47,334 nt of DNA from Candidatus Rokuibacteriota bacterium (GCA_003221515.1 QHSI01000143.1:1-47334), one strand, 5' to 3'; counted from the first letter of the stretch, positions 6,483 to 15,685 are shown. Made by a program: numbers and translations. The notes: generated from the sequence alone by a model not told the origin.

Positions 6483-7805
6483 ATGCGCCAGAACCAGGTC
6501 CTCGGACAACTCTTGCCTCTCGCCGCCCTCCTCGTGTTCGGTTGTGTCGCGGGAACGGAAAAACACGAGGCGTCGGCCCCTCCACGGTGGACGTCTCGGG
6601 CGATCCCCGAGGCCCGGGGCGAGGTCAAGGAGATCGGCGGCAGAAGAGTTCAGGTCCGTTACAACGAGGAGCCCTTCTCGACCTTCACCACCAACTACGA
6701 GCGGTGGCCCACCTATGCCTACAACGATGCGAGGACCTTTCCCCAGCCGACTCGAGTTCCTCTGCCCAGCCTCAAGGGCGAACCGGGGCGGGGGCGGCAG
6801 TTGTTCATGGCGCGGACCAAGGCGCCCTGCACCGGCTGCCACCTGATTCCGGGAGACGACATTTGGCCGGCCGGAAGCGTCGGGCCAGATCTGTCGGTCA
6901 TCGGCGATCGGCGTTTGCCGGATCGATATCTCTTCGAGCTCATCTGGGATGCCCGCCTGTTCTTTCCCAACACGAGCATGCCCCCATGGGGACCGGCCGG
7001 AATATTGTCGCCCGAGGAGATCGTCCACATCGTCGCCTTTCTTCAGACGCTCAAAGGGAACCCGCCGTTTGTGCCGCCACCGGAGCGGGATGCGACGCGG
7101 AACCCGCATACGCGTCAGGCGATACCGCCCTACTATGGCGACAACTTGGATCCAGCCACGAATCCGGCGATCGTCTTCGCTGAAAATGCCCTGGCCGCGT
7201 GGTCCACGAAGGGACCGGCGGGCAAGGCCTGCGCGGATTGCCACGCGGGCGGCCCGGAACGGGCCATGAGAGGCGTGGCAACGAAGTATCCGAAGTATCT
7301 CTCCGCGTACGGGCGGGTCATGTCGGTTGGGGACTTCCTGACCGTCCACGCTCCGCAGACGACGGGCAGAGAGATGCTGGCCGAGAGTGCGGACAATCTC
7401 AACATGACCATGCTCATCAGAATGCAGTCGAACGGGCTGCCCGTGAACGTCGACGTCACGAGCCCGGAGGCAGCGGCAGCCTACGAGCGTGGGCGGGCCG
7501 TGTACTTCAAGCGGGTGGGACAGAGAAACCACGCATGCGCCGATTGCCACGAAACGGATCGGGGCGCAGGCCGGTTCGCGGGCGCGCGCTTCTTGAGCGT
7601 GGCAAACGAAGGGCTGACCAAGCACTTCCCGCTCTGGTTCATGGCCTATCGCGGGGTCTGGGACATCCGGAAGCGCTTCCAGGTATGCATGCTGCCGCTC
7701 GGCATGAACTATCTACCCGCCGACGCGCCAGAGTACGCCGACCTCGAGCTCTACCTCACCGCATTCGACAACGGCAAACCGATCAGCGTGCCCGGAATCC
7801 GGTGA
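6483..7805 (+). CDS. SoxX-SoxA fusion cytochrome (triheme L-cysteine S-thiosulfotransferase)
   Basis: 440 residues from an ATG preceded by GGAG. The N-terminus is a hydrophobic export signal with FGC at about 19-21, possibly a lipoprotein site. Domain one (about 95-190) is SoxX-like: C116TGCH and the axial-Met loop NTSMPPWG. Domain two (about 230-440) is SoxA-like with C250ADCH and C352ADCH. It ends in QVCMLPLGMNYLPADAPEY-DLELYL, where Cys402 corresponds to SoxA's catalytic haem-ligating cysteine that carries a persulfide. SoxX and SoxA are normally separate subunits of SoxAX, which joins thiosulfate oxidatively to SoxY. Here one polypeptide would supply both. It is divergent from soxYZB, whose operon retains only a soxA relic. 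Confidence 0.85.
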   Translation: MRQNQVLGQLLPLAALLVFGCVAGTEKHEASAPPRWTSRAIPEARGEVKEIGGRRVQVRYNEEPFSTFTTNYERWPTYAYNDARTFPQPTRVPLPSLKGEPGRGRQLFMARTKAPCTGCHLIPGDDIWPAGSVGPDLSVIGDRRLPDRYLFELIWDARLFFPNTSMPPWGPAGILSPEEIVHIVAFLQTLKGNPPFVPPPERDATRNPHTRQAIPPYYGDNLDPATNPAIVFAENALAAWSTKGPAGKACADCHAGGPERAMRGVATKYPKYLSAYGRVMSVGDFLTVHAPQTTGREMLAESADNLNMTMLIRMQSNGLPVNVDVTSPEAAAAYERGRAVYFKRVGQRNHACADCHETDRGAGRFAGARFLSVANEGLTKHFPLWFMAYRGVWDIRKRFQVCMLPLGMNYLPADAPEYADLELYLTAFDNGKPISVPGIR

Positions 7806-7830
7806 CCTCTCTTCGGATTCGACGTAACCC

Positions 7831-9426
7831 TCATCGCCGCGGTTCGCCCCCCGGGATTTTCGCGAGCATCTGGGCATAGGCCCGCAGATAGTAAACGGCG
7901 TCGGGCGCGCGGGCCACGGCGTCCTCGCTCTCGCTCAACTGGACGCGCGCGACCCCACCAAATGTGGCGAGGACGCGTCGGGCGACGTCCAGGTGCTCGG
8001 CGCGACCCCCGACCTGTGCCCGGAACAGGGCCTGGGCCATGACGCCGTTGGCGTCGAGCAGCAGCGGAGAGCTCTTGTCTTCGCTGAAGGCTCCACGGGT
8101 GGCGTCGAAGAGTTCGTGTACGGCAAAGCGGAGCACCTGCTCGGCGGCCTCGAGGTGGCCCTTCGTCGGCGCGACGCGATAGCCCTCCAGGAGTCCCAGC
8201 GCGGTCCATGCATTGGCATCCACCTGACCCTCACCGTGTCGCCGACCGGTGCGGTGCTCGTAGAGGTGGAAGGCCCCCTTTTCGCCAATCAGATTCGCGC
8301 GTATGAACTCGAGCGTGCGGAGGGCGACGTCACGGAGGTCCTTTCTCCCGGAGGACTGGCTGAGGGCCAACATGGCGACCGCCGCCTCCGCGTTCCACGC
8401 CGTCACCTTGTCGCGGTTCACCGGCGGCTGGCGCGCAGCCCGCCGCTCGAGGGGCGGCAGCCGGTAGTACGCGGGATCGGCGCTCTGGCTGCTGTAGAAG
8501 CCCCCCGCGGTCGCGTCGTAGAGATTCCGGAGCAGGTAAGCCGTCGTACGCTCCGCGGCTTCCCGATACCTTGGGTTCCCGGTCACGCGGTGGGCCTCGC
8601 CGAGCAGCGCCGCCAGCGCCGCGTTGAGATGCAGGAGCTTCTCGTAGTGTGGCTGCCGCCACTCGCGTCCTTCGGCGAAGCGGAAGAACCCGCCATCAAC
8701 ACGATCGTAGAGAGCTCCGAGAATTCCATCGAGGCTCTTCTCGACCGCCACGAGATAGCGACGATCCCCCGTGGCCTGATGCAGCTCGAGCAAATACGCG
8801 AGCAGGCGCGGCTGCGGGTATTTGTCCCCGGCCCCGAACCCGCCGTAGACCGTATCCAGGTGCTCGGCGATGAAGCGCAGCAGGTCGTCGCGGAGCCGCT
8901 GATACGTATCCCACGTCACCGGAGCCGGGCCCGGGGCGGCGCCCGGCCGGGTGTCAGTCGCCGGGGGTGGTAACGTGGCGGCATGCTTCACGACCGCCAG
9001 GAAGTCTTCCTTCTTGAGCACGCCCGCAAACGATTGCCGCACTCGGCCCTCAGGACCGAACAGCACGATCATCGGCAGCCCCCGAACATACTTGCGCACG
9101 AGGTCGGGGCGTCGGTCATGCTCAGCGAAGACGTTGAGGTAGTGCCGATTCAGATACTGCGACACCTCGGCATCTGCCAGCACCTGTTGCTCGAAGTACT
9201 TGCACCAGTAACACCAGACGGCGCTGATGAAGAGGAAGACCGGTTTGCCGTCCCGTTGCGCGGCGTCGAATACCGCCGGGGAGTGCTCCACGAACTGCAC
9301 CTTCGAGGCGTCATGGGCTTGGCCCCAGGCATGGGCCACGGGAAAGACGGTGGTGAATCCGAGCGCGAAGACGGGCAGCAAGCGCCGCCTTGACAAGTTG
9401 CTGATGTCGACCCAGAGTCTCCGCAC
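7831..9426 (-). CDS. YyaL-type protein: thioredoxin domain plus six-hairpin glycosidase-like domain (DUF255 family)
   Basis: 531 residues from a GTG at 9426, chosen for GAGGG upstream and because it opens a Tat-like export signal (SRRRLLPVFALGFTTVFPVAHAW). A thioredoxin fold follows with the redox motif WCYWC (Cys ~72 and ~75) and a cis-Pro GLPMIVL. A long alpha/alpha-toroid region of repeated helices occupies about 160-520, with motifs such as DRVDGGFFRFA and VTAWNAEA. Relatives are annotated as spermatogenesis-associated protein 20 or YyaL; their biochemical role is poorly defined. Export and the neighbouring sox genes suggest a role in periplasmic thiol chemistry, but this is inference. 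It converges on soxXA with 25 bases between stops. Confidence 0.8.
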   Translation of the reverse strand: MRRLWVDISNLSRRRLLPVFALGFTTVFPVAHAWGQAHDASKVQFVEHSPAVFDAAQRDGKPVFLFISAVWCYWCKYFEQQVLADAEVSQYLNRHYLNVFAEHDRRPDLVRKYVRGLPMIVLFGPEGRVRQSFAGVLKKEDFLAVVKHAATLPPPATDTRPGAAPGPAPVTWDTYQRLRDDLLRFIAEHLDTVYGGFGAGDKYPQPRLLAYLLELHQATGDRRYLVAVEKSLDGILGALYDRVDGGFFRFAEGREWRQPHYEKLLHLNAALAALLGEAHRVTGNPRYREAAERTTAYLLRNLYDATAGGFYSSQSADPAYYRLPPLERRAARQPPVNRDKVTAWNAEAAVAMLALSQSSGRKDLRDVALRTLEFIRANLIGEKGAFHLYEHRTGRRHGEGQVDANAWTALGLLEGYRVAPTKGHLEAAEQVLRFAVHELFDATRGAFSEDKSSPLLLDANGVMAQALFRAQVGGRAEHLDVARRVLATFGGVARVQLSESEDAVARAPDAVYYLRAYAQMLAKIPGGEPRR

Positions 9427-9448
9427 GTCGATCCCTCGGGGAGGAAGT

Positions 9449-9514
9449 ATGCGCTCGGACCAGAAGCCGGGACAACCGCTATCCCCACGCCAACCCACGC
9501 GGACTCGATCCTGA
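9449..9514 (+). CDS. 21-codon leader ORF ahead of the binding-protein gene
   Basis: The ATG at 9449 follows GGGGAGGAAGT, one of the best ribosome-binding sites in the window. The 21-residue product (begins MRSDQKPGQPLS, rich in Arg, Pro and Gln) ends at a TGA at 9512-9514. That TGA overlaps a CTG at 9511 which opens an excellent signal peptide in the downstream frame (CTGA). This looks like a leader peptide coupled to the next gene. The alternative is a one-base frameshift joining the two. Confidence 0.45.
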   Translation: MRSDQKPGQPLSPRQPTRTRS

Positions 9515-10503
9515 ATCGCCTCTCCCGCTGCATCGCGCTCGTCGTGTTGATGCTCGGGGCTTTCGCCGCTCCGCCGACGGTCGGCGGGCAAAGCCCGAGC
9601 AGGGTCCCCCGGATCGGCTATCTGGTCCTTTCTCCCCTCGCCGACCCGCCCTCCGCGGAACGCGCTGCGTTCCTGGACGGCCTCCGAGAGCTCGGCTACG
9701 TCGTCGGCCAGAACATCGTCATCGAGTACCGGTCGGCGGCGTGGAATCGCGAGCTGTTGCCGGATCTGGCCGCCGAGCTGGTCGCTCGAAAGCTCGATGT
9801 CATCGTCGCCGCGCCAGGAACCGTCGATGCCGCACGAACCGCGACGAAGACGATTCCGATCGTGTTCCTATCATTCATCGATCCGGTCGAGGAGGGGCTC
9901 GTGGTGAGCCTGGCGCGTCCGGGCGGAAATATCACAGGGCCTGGCTGGTCGACAGGAGACCTTGCCGGGAAACGGCTGGAGCTCCTGAAGGAGGCCATTC
10001 CCAAGCTGTCGCACGTCGCGGTGTTGTGGACTCCGACCGACCAGGCCGCGCAGCGCCAGTGGCAAGTCACCCAGTCGGCGGCTCAAAGGCTGAGAGTGAC
10101 GCTCCGGTCTCTGGAGGTCAGAGATCCGAGCGACGTCCCCAAGGCCTTCGCGGCGATGACCCAAAAGCGTCCCGAGGCGCTGGTGACGTTTGCCAGTCCG
10201 CTCACGTCGGCATACCGGCCCTTCATCGTCGAGTTCGCGATGAAGCAGCGGCTCCCGACCATGTTTGCGCTGAAGAGCGATGTCGAGGCCGGTGGTCTCG
10301 TCTCCTACGCGCCGAGCATCACCGACACGTTCCGGCTCGGGGCACGATACGTCGACCGGATCCTGAAAGGCGCCAATCCCGGCGACCTACCGATCCAAGG
10401 GCCCACGCGGTACGAGCTCGTGATGAACCTCAAGACGGCGAAGGCAGTGGGATTGACGATTCCCAAAACGAACCTGCTGCAGGCCGATCAGGTGATCGAA
10501 TGA
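9511..10503 (+). CDS. ABC-type substrate-binding protein (TrpX/YtrG-like, PF04392-type)
   Basis: 330 residues if started at CTG 9511, which gives a canonical signal peptide NRLSRCIALVVLMLGAFAAP; the next usable start, GTG 9544, would cut away its charged region. The mature part begins RVPRIGYLVLSPLADPP and shows the two-lobe periplasmic-binding pattern: FLDGLRELGYVVGQNIVIEYR, VIVAAPG, TIPIVFLSFIDPVEEGLV, PGGNITG, and near the end LPIQGPTRYELVMNLKTA. Proteins of this family bind amino acids or similar small organics for ABC importers. No permease or ATPase gene lies beside it, so it is an orphan here. It is divergent from the YyaL-like gene. Confidence 0.82.
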   Translation: MNRLSRCIALVVLMLGAFAAPPTVGGQSPSRVPRIGYLVLSPLADPPSAERAAFLDGLRELGYVVGQNIVIEYRSAAWNRELLPDLAAELVARKLDVIVAAPGTVDAARTATKTIPIVFLSFIDPVEEGLVVSLARPGGNITGPGWSTGDLAGKRLELLKEAIPKLSHVAVLWTPTDQAAQRQWQVTQSAAQRLRVTLRSLEVRDPSDVPKAFAAMTQKRPEALVTFASPLTSAYRPFIVEFAMKQRLPTMFALKSDVEAGGLVSYAPSITDTFRLGARYVDRILKGANPGDLPIQGPTRYELVMNLKTAKAVGLTIPKTNLLQADQVIE

Positions 10504-10524
10504 CGCGTCGCCCGAGGCCGATCG

Positions 10525-13296
10525 TCACCCGTCCAGCCGATACGCTGAAGCATCCGGCTTGAAGGCGCGGGGCAGCCAGAGCGGCCGGCGCAGGTTGTCC
10601 GGGCCCGGGGCCGGGCGCGCCAGCGCGAGCCACTCGCGGTAGACCTCGAACGAGCGGTTGGTGTCCACGACCACGTCGCCGTAGCGATCGTCCGGGCCGG
10701 GTCGCGACACGGTGACTTTCTGGTGCCAGCAGTGCTGGCCGCTCACCGGGTCGGGCTGCACCGGGAACGTGAGGTTCTGGTGCACGCCGGCCTCCTCCCA
10801 CCAGATGCGCGAGGAGTCGGGATCGTCGCTGGCGAACGGGCGCGGTCCGTGCACCTGGCGCATCCGCCATTTCCCGGGCTCCAGGCGGGCCAGATCGACC
10901 AGCGCGGTCGACCAGCGCTCGCCGCCCGCGTTCTCCTGCAGCCGCCAGCGCCCGAGGTGATGCGAGCAGGCGACCACGCCGGGCCGCACGGACTCGGTCA
11001 CCCACACCTTGTCGAGGAAGTGGCCGATGCGCGTCGAGACCTTCAAGAGATCGCCGGTGACGACCCGAACCCGCGCCGCGTCCTCCGGGTGGAGCCAGAG
11101 CGGATTGGTGTGTGAGATCTCGTAGAGCCATTTCGCGTTGCCCGAGCGCGTGTGGATGAGCGTCGGCAGCCGGAACGTCGGCAGCAGGACCATCTCGCCC
11201 TTGGCGCGGTCGAGCTGAGACCAGTGGACGTGGCTCCGGATGTAGTTGGGCACCGCCTGCTCCGGCCACTTCCACGCCTTGAGCGTCTTCGAGAAGAACT
11301 CGAGCTTGCGCGACGGCGTCGGAAAGCCGAGACGGCGCGTGCCGTCGATCTCGACGCCCGGATCCCCGGCGGGCGGCGGATTCTCGTGGGTGCGGTACAC
11401 CTGGTCCTCGATCAGGAAGGCGCCGTACTTCCGCATGTACTGAAGCGGCGTCAGCCGCTCCTTTGCCGCCGCCGCCGGCAGCCCGTGCACACTGTTCTCG
11501 AAGATCCACCGGTACAGCTCCTCGATGCGGAGCTTCAGGCCCGGGCGGTACGGCGACTCGAAGTATTTCCGGATCCCGAGGGCGCCGTCGGGATCGATCT
11601 TCCACGAGAGCTCGATCCAGAACTCGTCTTCTTCCCACACCTGGCCGAGGCCCGCGGCCTCGTGGGCCTGCCAGGTGAGATCGAAGGTCTGGCCCTGCTT
11701 CTCGAGGGCGACGCGAAGGACGGGCTGGCGAAAGCCGATCCAGCGCGCCGCGTGCGTCTCCTGCGACATGAGGTCGTGGCGCTCGGAGGCGTGCCCCATC
11801 GGCAGCACGAAGTCGGCGAACCACGCGGTCTCGCTCCAGATGGGCGTGAGGCACGCGTGGCGCTCGACCTGGGCCTCGTCGGTCAGCATCTCGATCCACG
11901 ACATCCCGTCGGGGTTCGTCCACACGGGGTTGTAGACGCGTGTGAAGTACATCGCGAGCTTGCCGCGGCCTTCCTTCAGGAAATGCGGGAGCAGGAAGCT
12001 CATCTCGAAGAACGCCAGCGGATACTCGCGCGGCATGAGCAGCTCGCTCCACACCTTGCCGGGCGGCGGCATCATCGGCGGCGCCGGGATCGCCTTGTTC
12101 CAGGCGCTGGGCGCCGTCCCACCGGGCGTGCCGACCGCGCCCATCAGCACCACGATCAGCTCGAGCGCGCGCGCGACCTGCCAGCCGCCGAGGTTGCCGG
12201 CGGCGGTGTTGCGCCAGACGTGGGTCGCGAGCGCCGAGCCGGCGCGACCGATCTCGCGCGCCACCTCCACGATCGTCGCCGCGGCGACGCCGCTCTCGGC
12301 TTCGGCGAACTCGGGCGTGAAGCTCGCATACAGCTCGCCGAGCGCCCGCTCGAACGCGTCGAAGGTCACGGGCAGGTCCGGACGCTCCTCGCGCAGGTAC
12401 TCATCCCAGTTGACCCATCGCCGGACGAAGTCGCGGTCGTAGAGCTTCTCGCTCACGAGGATGCGGGCAATCGCCAGCAGCACCGCAGACTCCGAACCCG
12501 GCCAGGGCGCCAGCCACCAGTCGGCCATCGACGCCGTGTTGGACAGGCGCGAGTCGAGCACCGCCACCTTGGCGCCTCGCGACTTCGCTTCCATGATGCG
12601 CTGGGCGTGCGGGTTGAAGTAGTGGCCGGTCTCCAGATGCGAGGACAGCAGCAGGATGAATCTCGCGTTGGCGTGATCGGGGGACGGCCGGTCCATCCCG
12701 TGCCAGAACGCATAGCCGGCGCGCGCGCTCGCCGAGCAGACGTTGGTGTGGCTGTTGTGGCCATCGATCCCCCACGCGTGGAAGACGCGCTGGAGGTAGA
12801 CGAGCTCGTGGCCCGGCCGCCCGAGGTGGTACATGACTTCCTTCGGTCGGCCCTCGACCAGCGCCTTGCGGATCCGCGCCGCGATATCGTCGAGCGCCTC
12901 GTCCCAGGTGACGCGCTCCCACTTGCCCCCGCCGCGTGGGCCGACGCGTCGCAGCGGATAGAGGATCCGCTCGGTGTCGTTCACCTGGTTGAGCGTCGCC
13001 GGGCCTTTGGCGCAGTTGCGGCCGCGGCTGCCCGGGTGCGTCGGGTTGCCCTCGAACTTCTGGATCTTGAGCGTTTGCCGGTCGACGTACGCGAGCAGGC
13101 CGCAGGCCGCCTCGCAGTTGAAGCAGATCGTCGGGATCAGCGAGTACTGTCGCTTGACGCGCTGAGGCCAGGCGACCGGATCGAACTCCTCCCAGTTCTC
13201 CCAGCGCTCGACCGGCGGGTAGGCGCGCAGCCCGCCCGCGGGCGGCGTCAGCTCGCGGGCGACCGGGTGAAGCGGCTCGCTCGAGCGATCGGTCAT
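10525..13296 (-). CDS. Molybdopterin oxidoreductase catalytic subunit, SoeA/PsrA-like
   Basis: 923 residues. The N-terminal [4Fe-4S] site is C58-FN-C61-EAA-C65 with the fourth Cys at ~95 (RGRNCAKGP). A Mo-bis-MGD domain of the DMSO-reductase superfamily follows, with TNVCSASARAGY near 185-196, where Cys187 is the probable Mo ligand. This matches the PsrA/PhsA/SoeA branch. There is no Tat signal, so the active site probably faces the cytoplasm, as in SoeABC sulfite dehydrogenase. GAGGA precedes the start. It lies 19 bases after the FeS/NrfD fusion, as last gene of a seven-gene sulfur operon. Proposed reaction: oxidation of sulfite to sulfate, electrons passing to quinone through the fused partner. 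Polysulfide or tetrathionate conversion cannot be excluded. Confidence 0.78.
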   Translation of the reverse strand: MTDRSSEPLHPVARELTPPAGGLRAYPPVERWENWEEFDPVAWPQRVKRQYSLIPTICFNCEAACGLLAYVDRQTLKIQKFEGNPTHPGSRGRNCAKGPATLNQVNDTERILYPLRRVGPRGGGKWERVTWDEALDDIAARIRKALVEGRPKEVMYHLGRPGHELVYLQRVFHAWGIDGHNSHTNVCSASARAGYAFWHGMDRPSPDHANARFILLLSSHLETGHYFNPHAQRIMEAKSRGAKVAVLDSRLSNTASMADWWLAPWPGSESAVLLAIARILVSEKLYDRDFVRRWVNWDEYLREERPDLPVTFDAFERALGELYASFTPEFAEAESGVAAATIVEVAREIGRAGSALATHVWRNTAAGNLGGWQVARALELIVVLMGAVGTPGGTAPSAWNKAIPAPPMMPPPGKVWSELLMPREYPLAFFEMSFLLPHFLKEGRGKLAMYFTRVYNPVWTNPDGMSWIEMLTDEAQVERHACLTPIWSETAWFADFVLPMGHASERHDLMSQETHAARWIGFRQPVLRVALEKQGQTFDLTWQAHEAAGLGQVWEEDEFWIELSWKIDPDGALGIRKYFESPYRPGLKLRIEELYRWIFENSVHGLPAAAAKERLTPLQYMRKYGAFLIEDQVYRTHENPPPAGDPGVEIDGTRRLGFPTPSRKLEFFSKTLKAWKWPEQAVPNYIRSHVHWSQLDRAKGEMVLLPTFRLPTLIHTRSGNAKWLYEISHTNPLWLHPEDAARVRVVTGDLLKVSTRIGHFLDKVWVTESVRPGVVACSHHLGRWRLQENAGGERWSTALVDLARLEPGKWRMRQVHGPRPFASDDPDSSRIWWEEAGVHQNLTFPVQPDPVSGQHCWHQKVTVSRPGPDDRYGDVVVDTNRSFEVYREWLALARPAPGPDNLRRPLWLPRAFKPDASAYRLDG

Positions 13297-13315
13297 GCGT
13301 TTCCTCGCGTCGGCA

Positions 13316-14878
13316 TCAGCTCAACGGGATGGATTGCCCGGCCTTCACCCACAGGTCCTCCCAGAGCCAGAGCCCGGCCAGCGTGAGGATGGCGGCGAGC
13401 TGGCTCAACGCCGGCAGCGTGAGGGCGAGATCCGCCACCACGAGCGCGATGGGCGCGACGGTCCCCGCCAGCACCACGCCGAGCCAGAAATGCCCGCGGT
13501 ACCCGCCGCGCGTGATCAGCATGGCGGCCTTCGCGACGTCGCGGACGGGGTGATGGCTCCCGAGCTCGATCGCCAGCAGCACGGCGTTGGCGAGGAGCGC
13601 CACCACCATGAGCGGGCCGAGCGCGTCGGACGGATGGAAGACGTAGCGGGCGTGGACGGGCGCCCTGGCCTCCACGGCGAACGAAGCGAGCAGGAGCGTC
13701 GCGCTCCCCGCCGCCAGCGCGGCGACGATCAGGTGCGGAAGCACCAGCGGGCTCTGCCAGAAGTCGCGCCCCTCCGCCTGCCCGAACAGGAACGCGCTGT
13801 ACCCGGCCGTCGCGAGCGCCAGGAACACCGCCGGCACGAAGGCCGCGCTCACGATATCGGCTCGATCGGCCAGGCCGCCGATCAGCCACACGGCGCCGAC
13901 CACACCGAACGCCATCAGGATCCAGGCGCCCCGCACGAGCCACGATCGCCAGTTGGGCTTGAGAAGAACGTACGCGAAGCGGTCGGCGCGCTTGAGGTCG
14001 AGGATCAGCAGCGCGGTCGTAAGCGCAAGAAAGAGCAGGCTGATCGCCGGCGCGCCGATTCCGAGCAGTCCGCCCCATGCCGACGTGCCGACGAGCGCCG
14101 CGACGAGCAGCGCGCCGGCGGCGATCGACTTGGTCCACAGGTAGGCCGAGACCTTCCATCCCCAGGGCCGCACCTGGTGGGGCACGTCGTAAACGGTCCG
14201 GCTCAGCGCTCCAGCGCCGGGCCCCCCGCGTTGCTGGACCGAGGCGACCATCCGCACGAGGTCGACTTCCTCGCGCGGCCGCTGCGCCCAGAGGTACTGG
14301 TCGGACGGCGACTGCAGCTCGGGCGAGAGTGCGGAGGCGTCGGCGCCGAGATAGAAGACCTTGGGCCGCGTCCCCTGCTCGGCCTTTCTCATCTGCACCG
14401 GCTCGCGGTCGACGATCCGGGCGATCGGGGACGACGGGTCGTCCAGGTCACCGGCGATGATCGCCTGCTCGGGGCACACGATCACGCACGCCGGCTCGAG
14501 CCCGACCTCGACTCGGTGCGCGCAGTAGTTGCACTTCGCCGCGGTGTGCGTGTCCGGGTCGATGTAGAGCGCGTCGTACGGACAGGCCTGCATGCAGCCC
14601 TTGCAGCCCACGCACCGTGAGGAGTCGAAGTCCACGATCCCGTCCGAGCGGCGGTAGAGCGCCACCGTCGGGCAGATGGTGACACACGGCGCCTCGTCGC
14701 AGTGGTTGCAGCGGAGCACCGAGAAGTAGCGCCGGGTCTGCGGGAAGGTCCCGCGCTCGACGTATTTCACCCACGTGCGGAACGCGCCGAGCGGGACGCG
14801 GTTCTCCTCCTTGCACGCCACCGTGCAGGCGTGGCAGCCGATGCAGCGGCGCTGATCGATCACGAAGCCGTAGCGCAC
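13316..14878 (-). CDS. Fused ferredoxin-NrfD subunit (SoeB+SoeC / PsrB+PsrC-like)
   Basis: 520 residues from a GTG preceded by a GGGGGGAG run, three bases after the tauE stop. Residues 1-180 are a DMSO-reductase-type FeS subunit with Cys clusters C12IGCHAC, CNHCDEAPC, CVGCKGCMQAC and CNYCAHRVEVGLEPAC, enough for four [4Fe-4S] centres. About 230-520 is an NrfD/PsrC-type membrane anchor with roughly eight hydrophobic helices. It would take electrons from the molybdenum subunit encoded next and reduce quinone. FeS and NrfD subunits are separate proteins in most Soe, Psr and Ttr complexes, so the fusion is notable. No signal peptide precedes the FeS domain, in keeping with a cytoplasmic orientation. 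Confidence 0.85.
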   Translation of the reverse strand: MRYGFVIDQRRCIGCHACTVACKEENRVPLGAFRTWVKYVERGTFPQTRRYFSVLRCNHCDEAPCVTICPTVALYRRSDGIVDFDSSRCVGCKGCMQACPYDALYIDPDTHTAAKCNYCAHRVEVGLEPACVIVCPEQAIIAGDLDDPSSPIARIVDREPVQMRKAEQGTRPKVFYLGADASALSPELQSPSDQYLWAQRPREEVDLVRMVASVQQRGGPGAGALSRTVYDVPHQVRPWGWKVSAYLWTKSIAAGALLVAALVGTSAWGGLLGIGAPAISLLFLALTTALLILDLKRADRFAYVLLKPNWRSWLVRGAWILMAFGVVGAVWLIGGLADRADIVSAAFVPAVFLALATAGYSAFLFGQAEGRDFWQSPLVLPHLIVAALAAGSATLLLASFAVEARAPVHARYVFHPSDALGPLMVVALLANAVLLAIELGSHHPVRDVAKAAMLITRGGYRGHFWLGVVLAGTVAPIALVVADLALTLPALSQLAAILTLAGLWLWEDLWVKAGQSIPLS

Positions 14879-14881
14879 GCC

Positions 14882-15685
14882 TCAGCTCCCCCCGCTCGAC
14901 ATTGCGCGCAGCACGTCCCACCAGACCCGCAGCGCGGCCACCACGATCGTGACCGCGAGCGCCTGCTTGAGGTGCCGGCTACTGAGGCGACGGCTCATCA
15001 TCGCACCTAGCTGCGCGCCGGGGATCGCGCCGGCGGCCACCAGAACCGCCGGGCCCAAAAGGATCTGGTGGGTCACGAGCTTGCCCACGAACCCCGCGGT
15101 GGCCGAGAGCGCCGTGACGCCGAGCGAGCTGCCGATCGTGACCCGGATCGGGACTCCGACAACCACGACCAGCAGCGGGACCAGCAGGAACGCGCCGCCC
15201 GCTCCCACGAGCCCGGCGGCCAGCCCGACGCCACCCGCAACGGCGGCGATCCGGAACGGGCTGTAGCGCGGGGCGGGGTCGGTCGGCGAAAGCTCGGTGA
15301 TGCCGCCGGGCAGCATGATCAGCGCCGCGCCGACCGTGGCGATGCTCGCGAACACCAGCAAGAGCCACGTGCTGTCGACCGTTTTCGACCAGAGCGCGCC
15401 CACGAGCGATCCGACGGTGCTGGCGATGCCGCCGACGATCGCCACCTGCGAGTCGACGGAGTGATGACGCCGGTGCGCCAGGAAGCCAAACAGCGCCGCC
15501 ACGAAGACCTCGGCCATCGTGATACCGGCCACGGCCTTGATGTCGAGGTGGCCGACCCCCAGCAGCGGCGGCACGTAGAGCAAAAGCGGAATCATGACCA
15601 GCGCCCCGCCGATGCCGAGGAGCCCGGCGAAAAACGCGCTCAGGAGGCCGACCCCGAGCAGCGTGGACGCGAGCGCGAGCGTCAC
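14882..15685 (-). CDS. TauE/SafE-family anion exporter (putative sulfite exporter)
   Basis: 267 residues, almost all hydrophobic, about eight membrane helices in two repeats with the family's Gly-rich starts (FFAGLLGIGGALVMIPLLL, then GLAAGLVGAGGAFLLVPLL). Members move sulfonates, sulfite or related anions across the inner membrane. GTG start at 15685. The spacing to the FeS/NrfD gene is three bases, and to the cytochrome gene upstream 37 bases. Inside this operon it could export sulfite made from persulfide or regulate its pool. The substrate is inferred from context only. Confidence 0.85.
   Translation of the reverse strand: MTLALASTLLGVGLLSAFFAGLLGIGGALVMIPLLLYVPPLLGVGHLDIKAVAGITMAEVFVAALFGFLAHRRHHSVDSQVAIVGGIASTVGSLVGALWSKTVDSTWLLLVFASIATVGAALIMLPGGITELSPTDPAPRYSPFRIAAVAGGVGLAAGLVGAGGAFLLVPLLVVVVGVPIRVTIGSSLGVTALSATAGFVGKLVTHQILLGPAVLVAAGAIPGAQLGAMMSRRLSSRHLKQALAVTIVVAALRVWWDVLRAMSSGGS

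Noticed and set aside
10525-13296. Selenocysteine formate dehydrogenase
   Set aside because: No in-frame TGA; the likely Mo ligand is Cys in TNVCSAS and the operon context is sulfur metabolism.
11152-13386. 744-codon plus-strand open frame opposite the molybdoenzyme
   Set aside because: Antisense shadow; the minus-strand frame has clear cofactor motifs and a ribosome-binding site.
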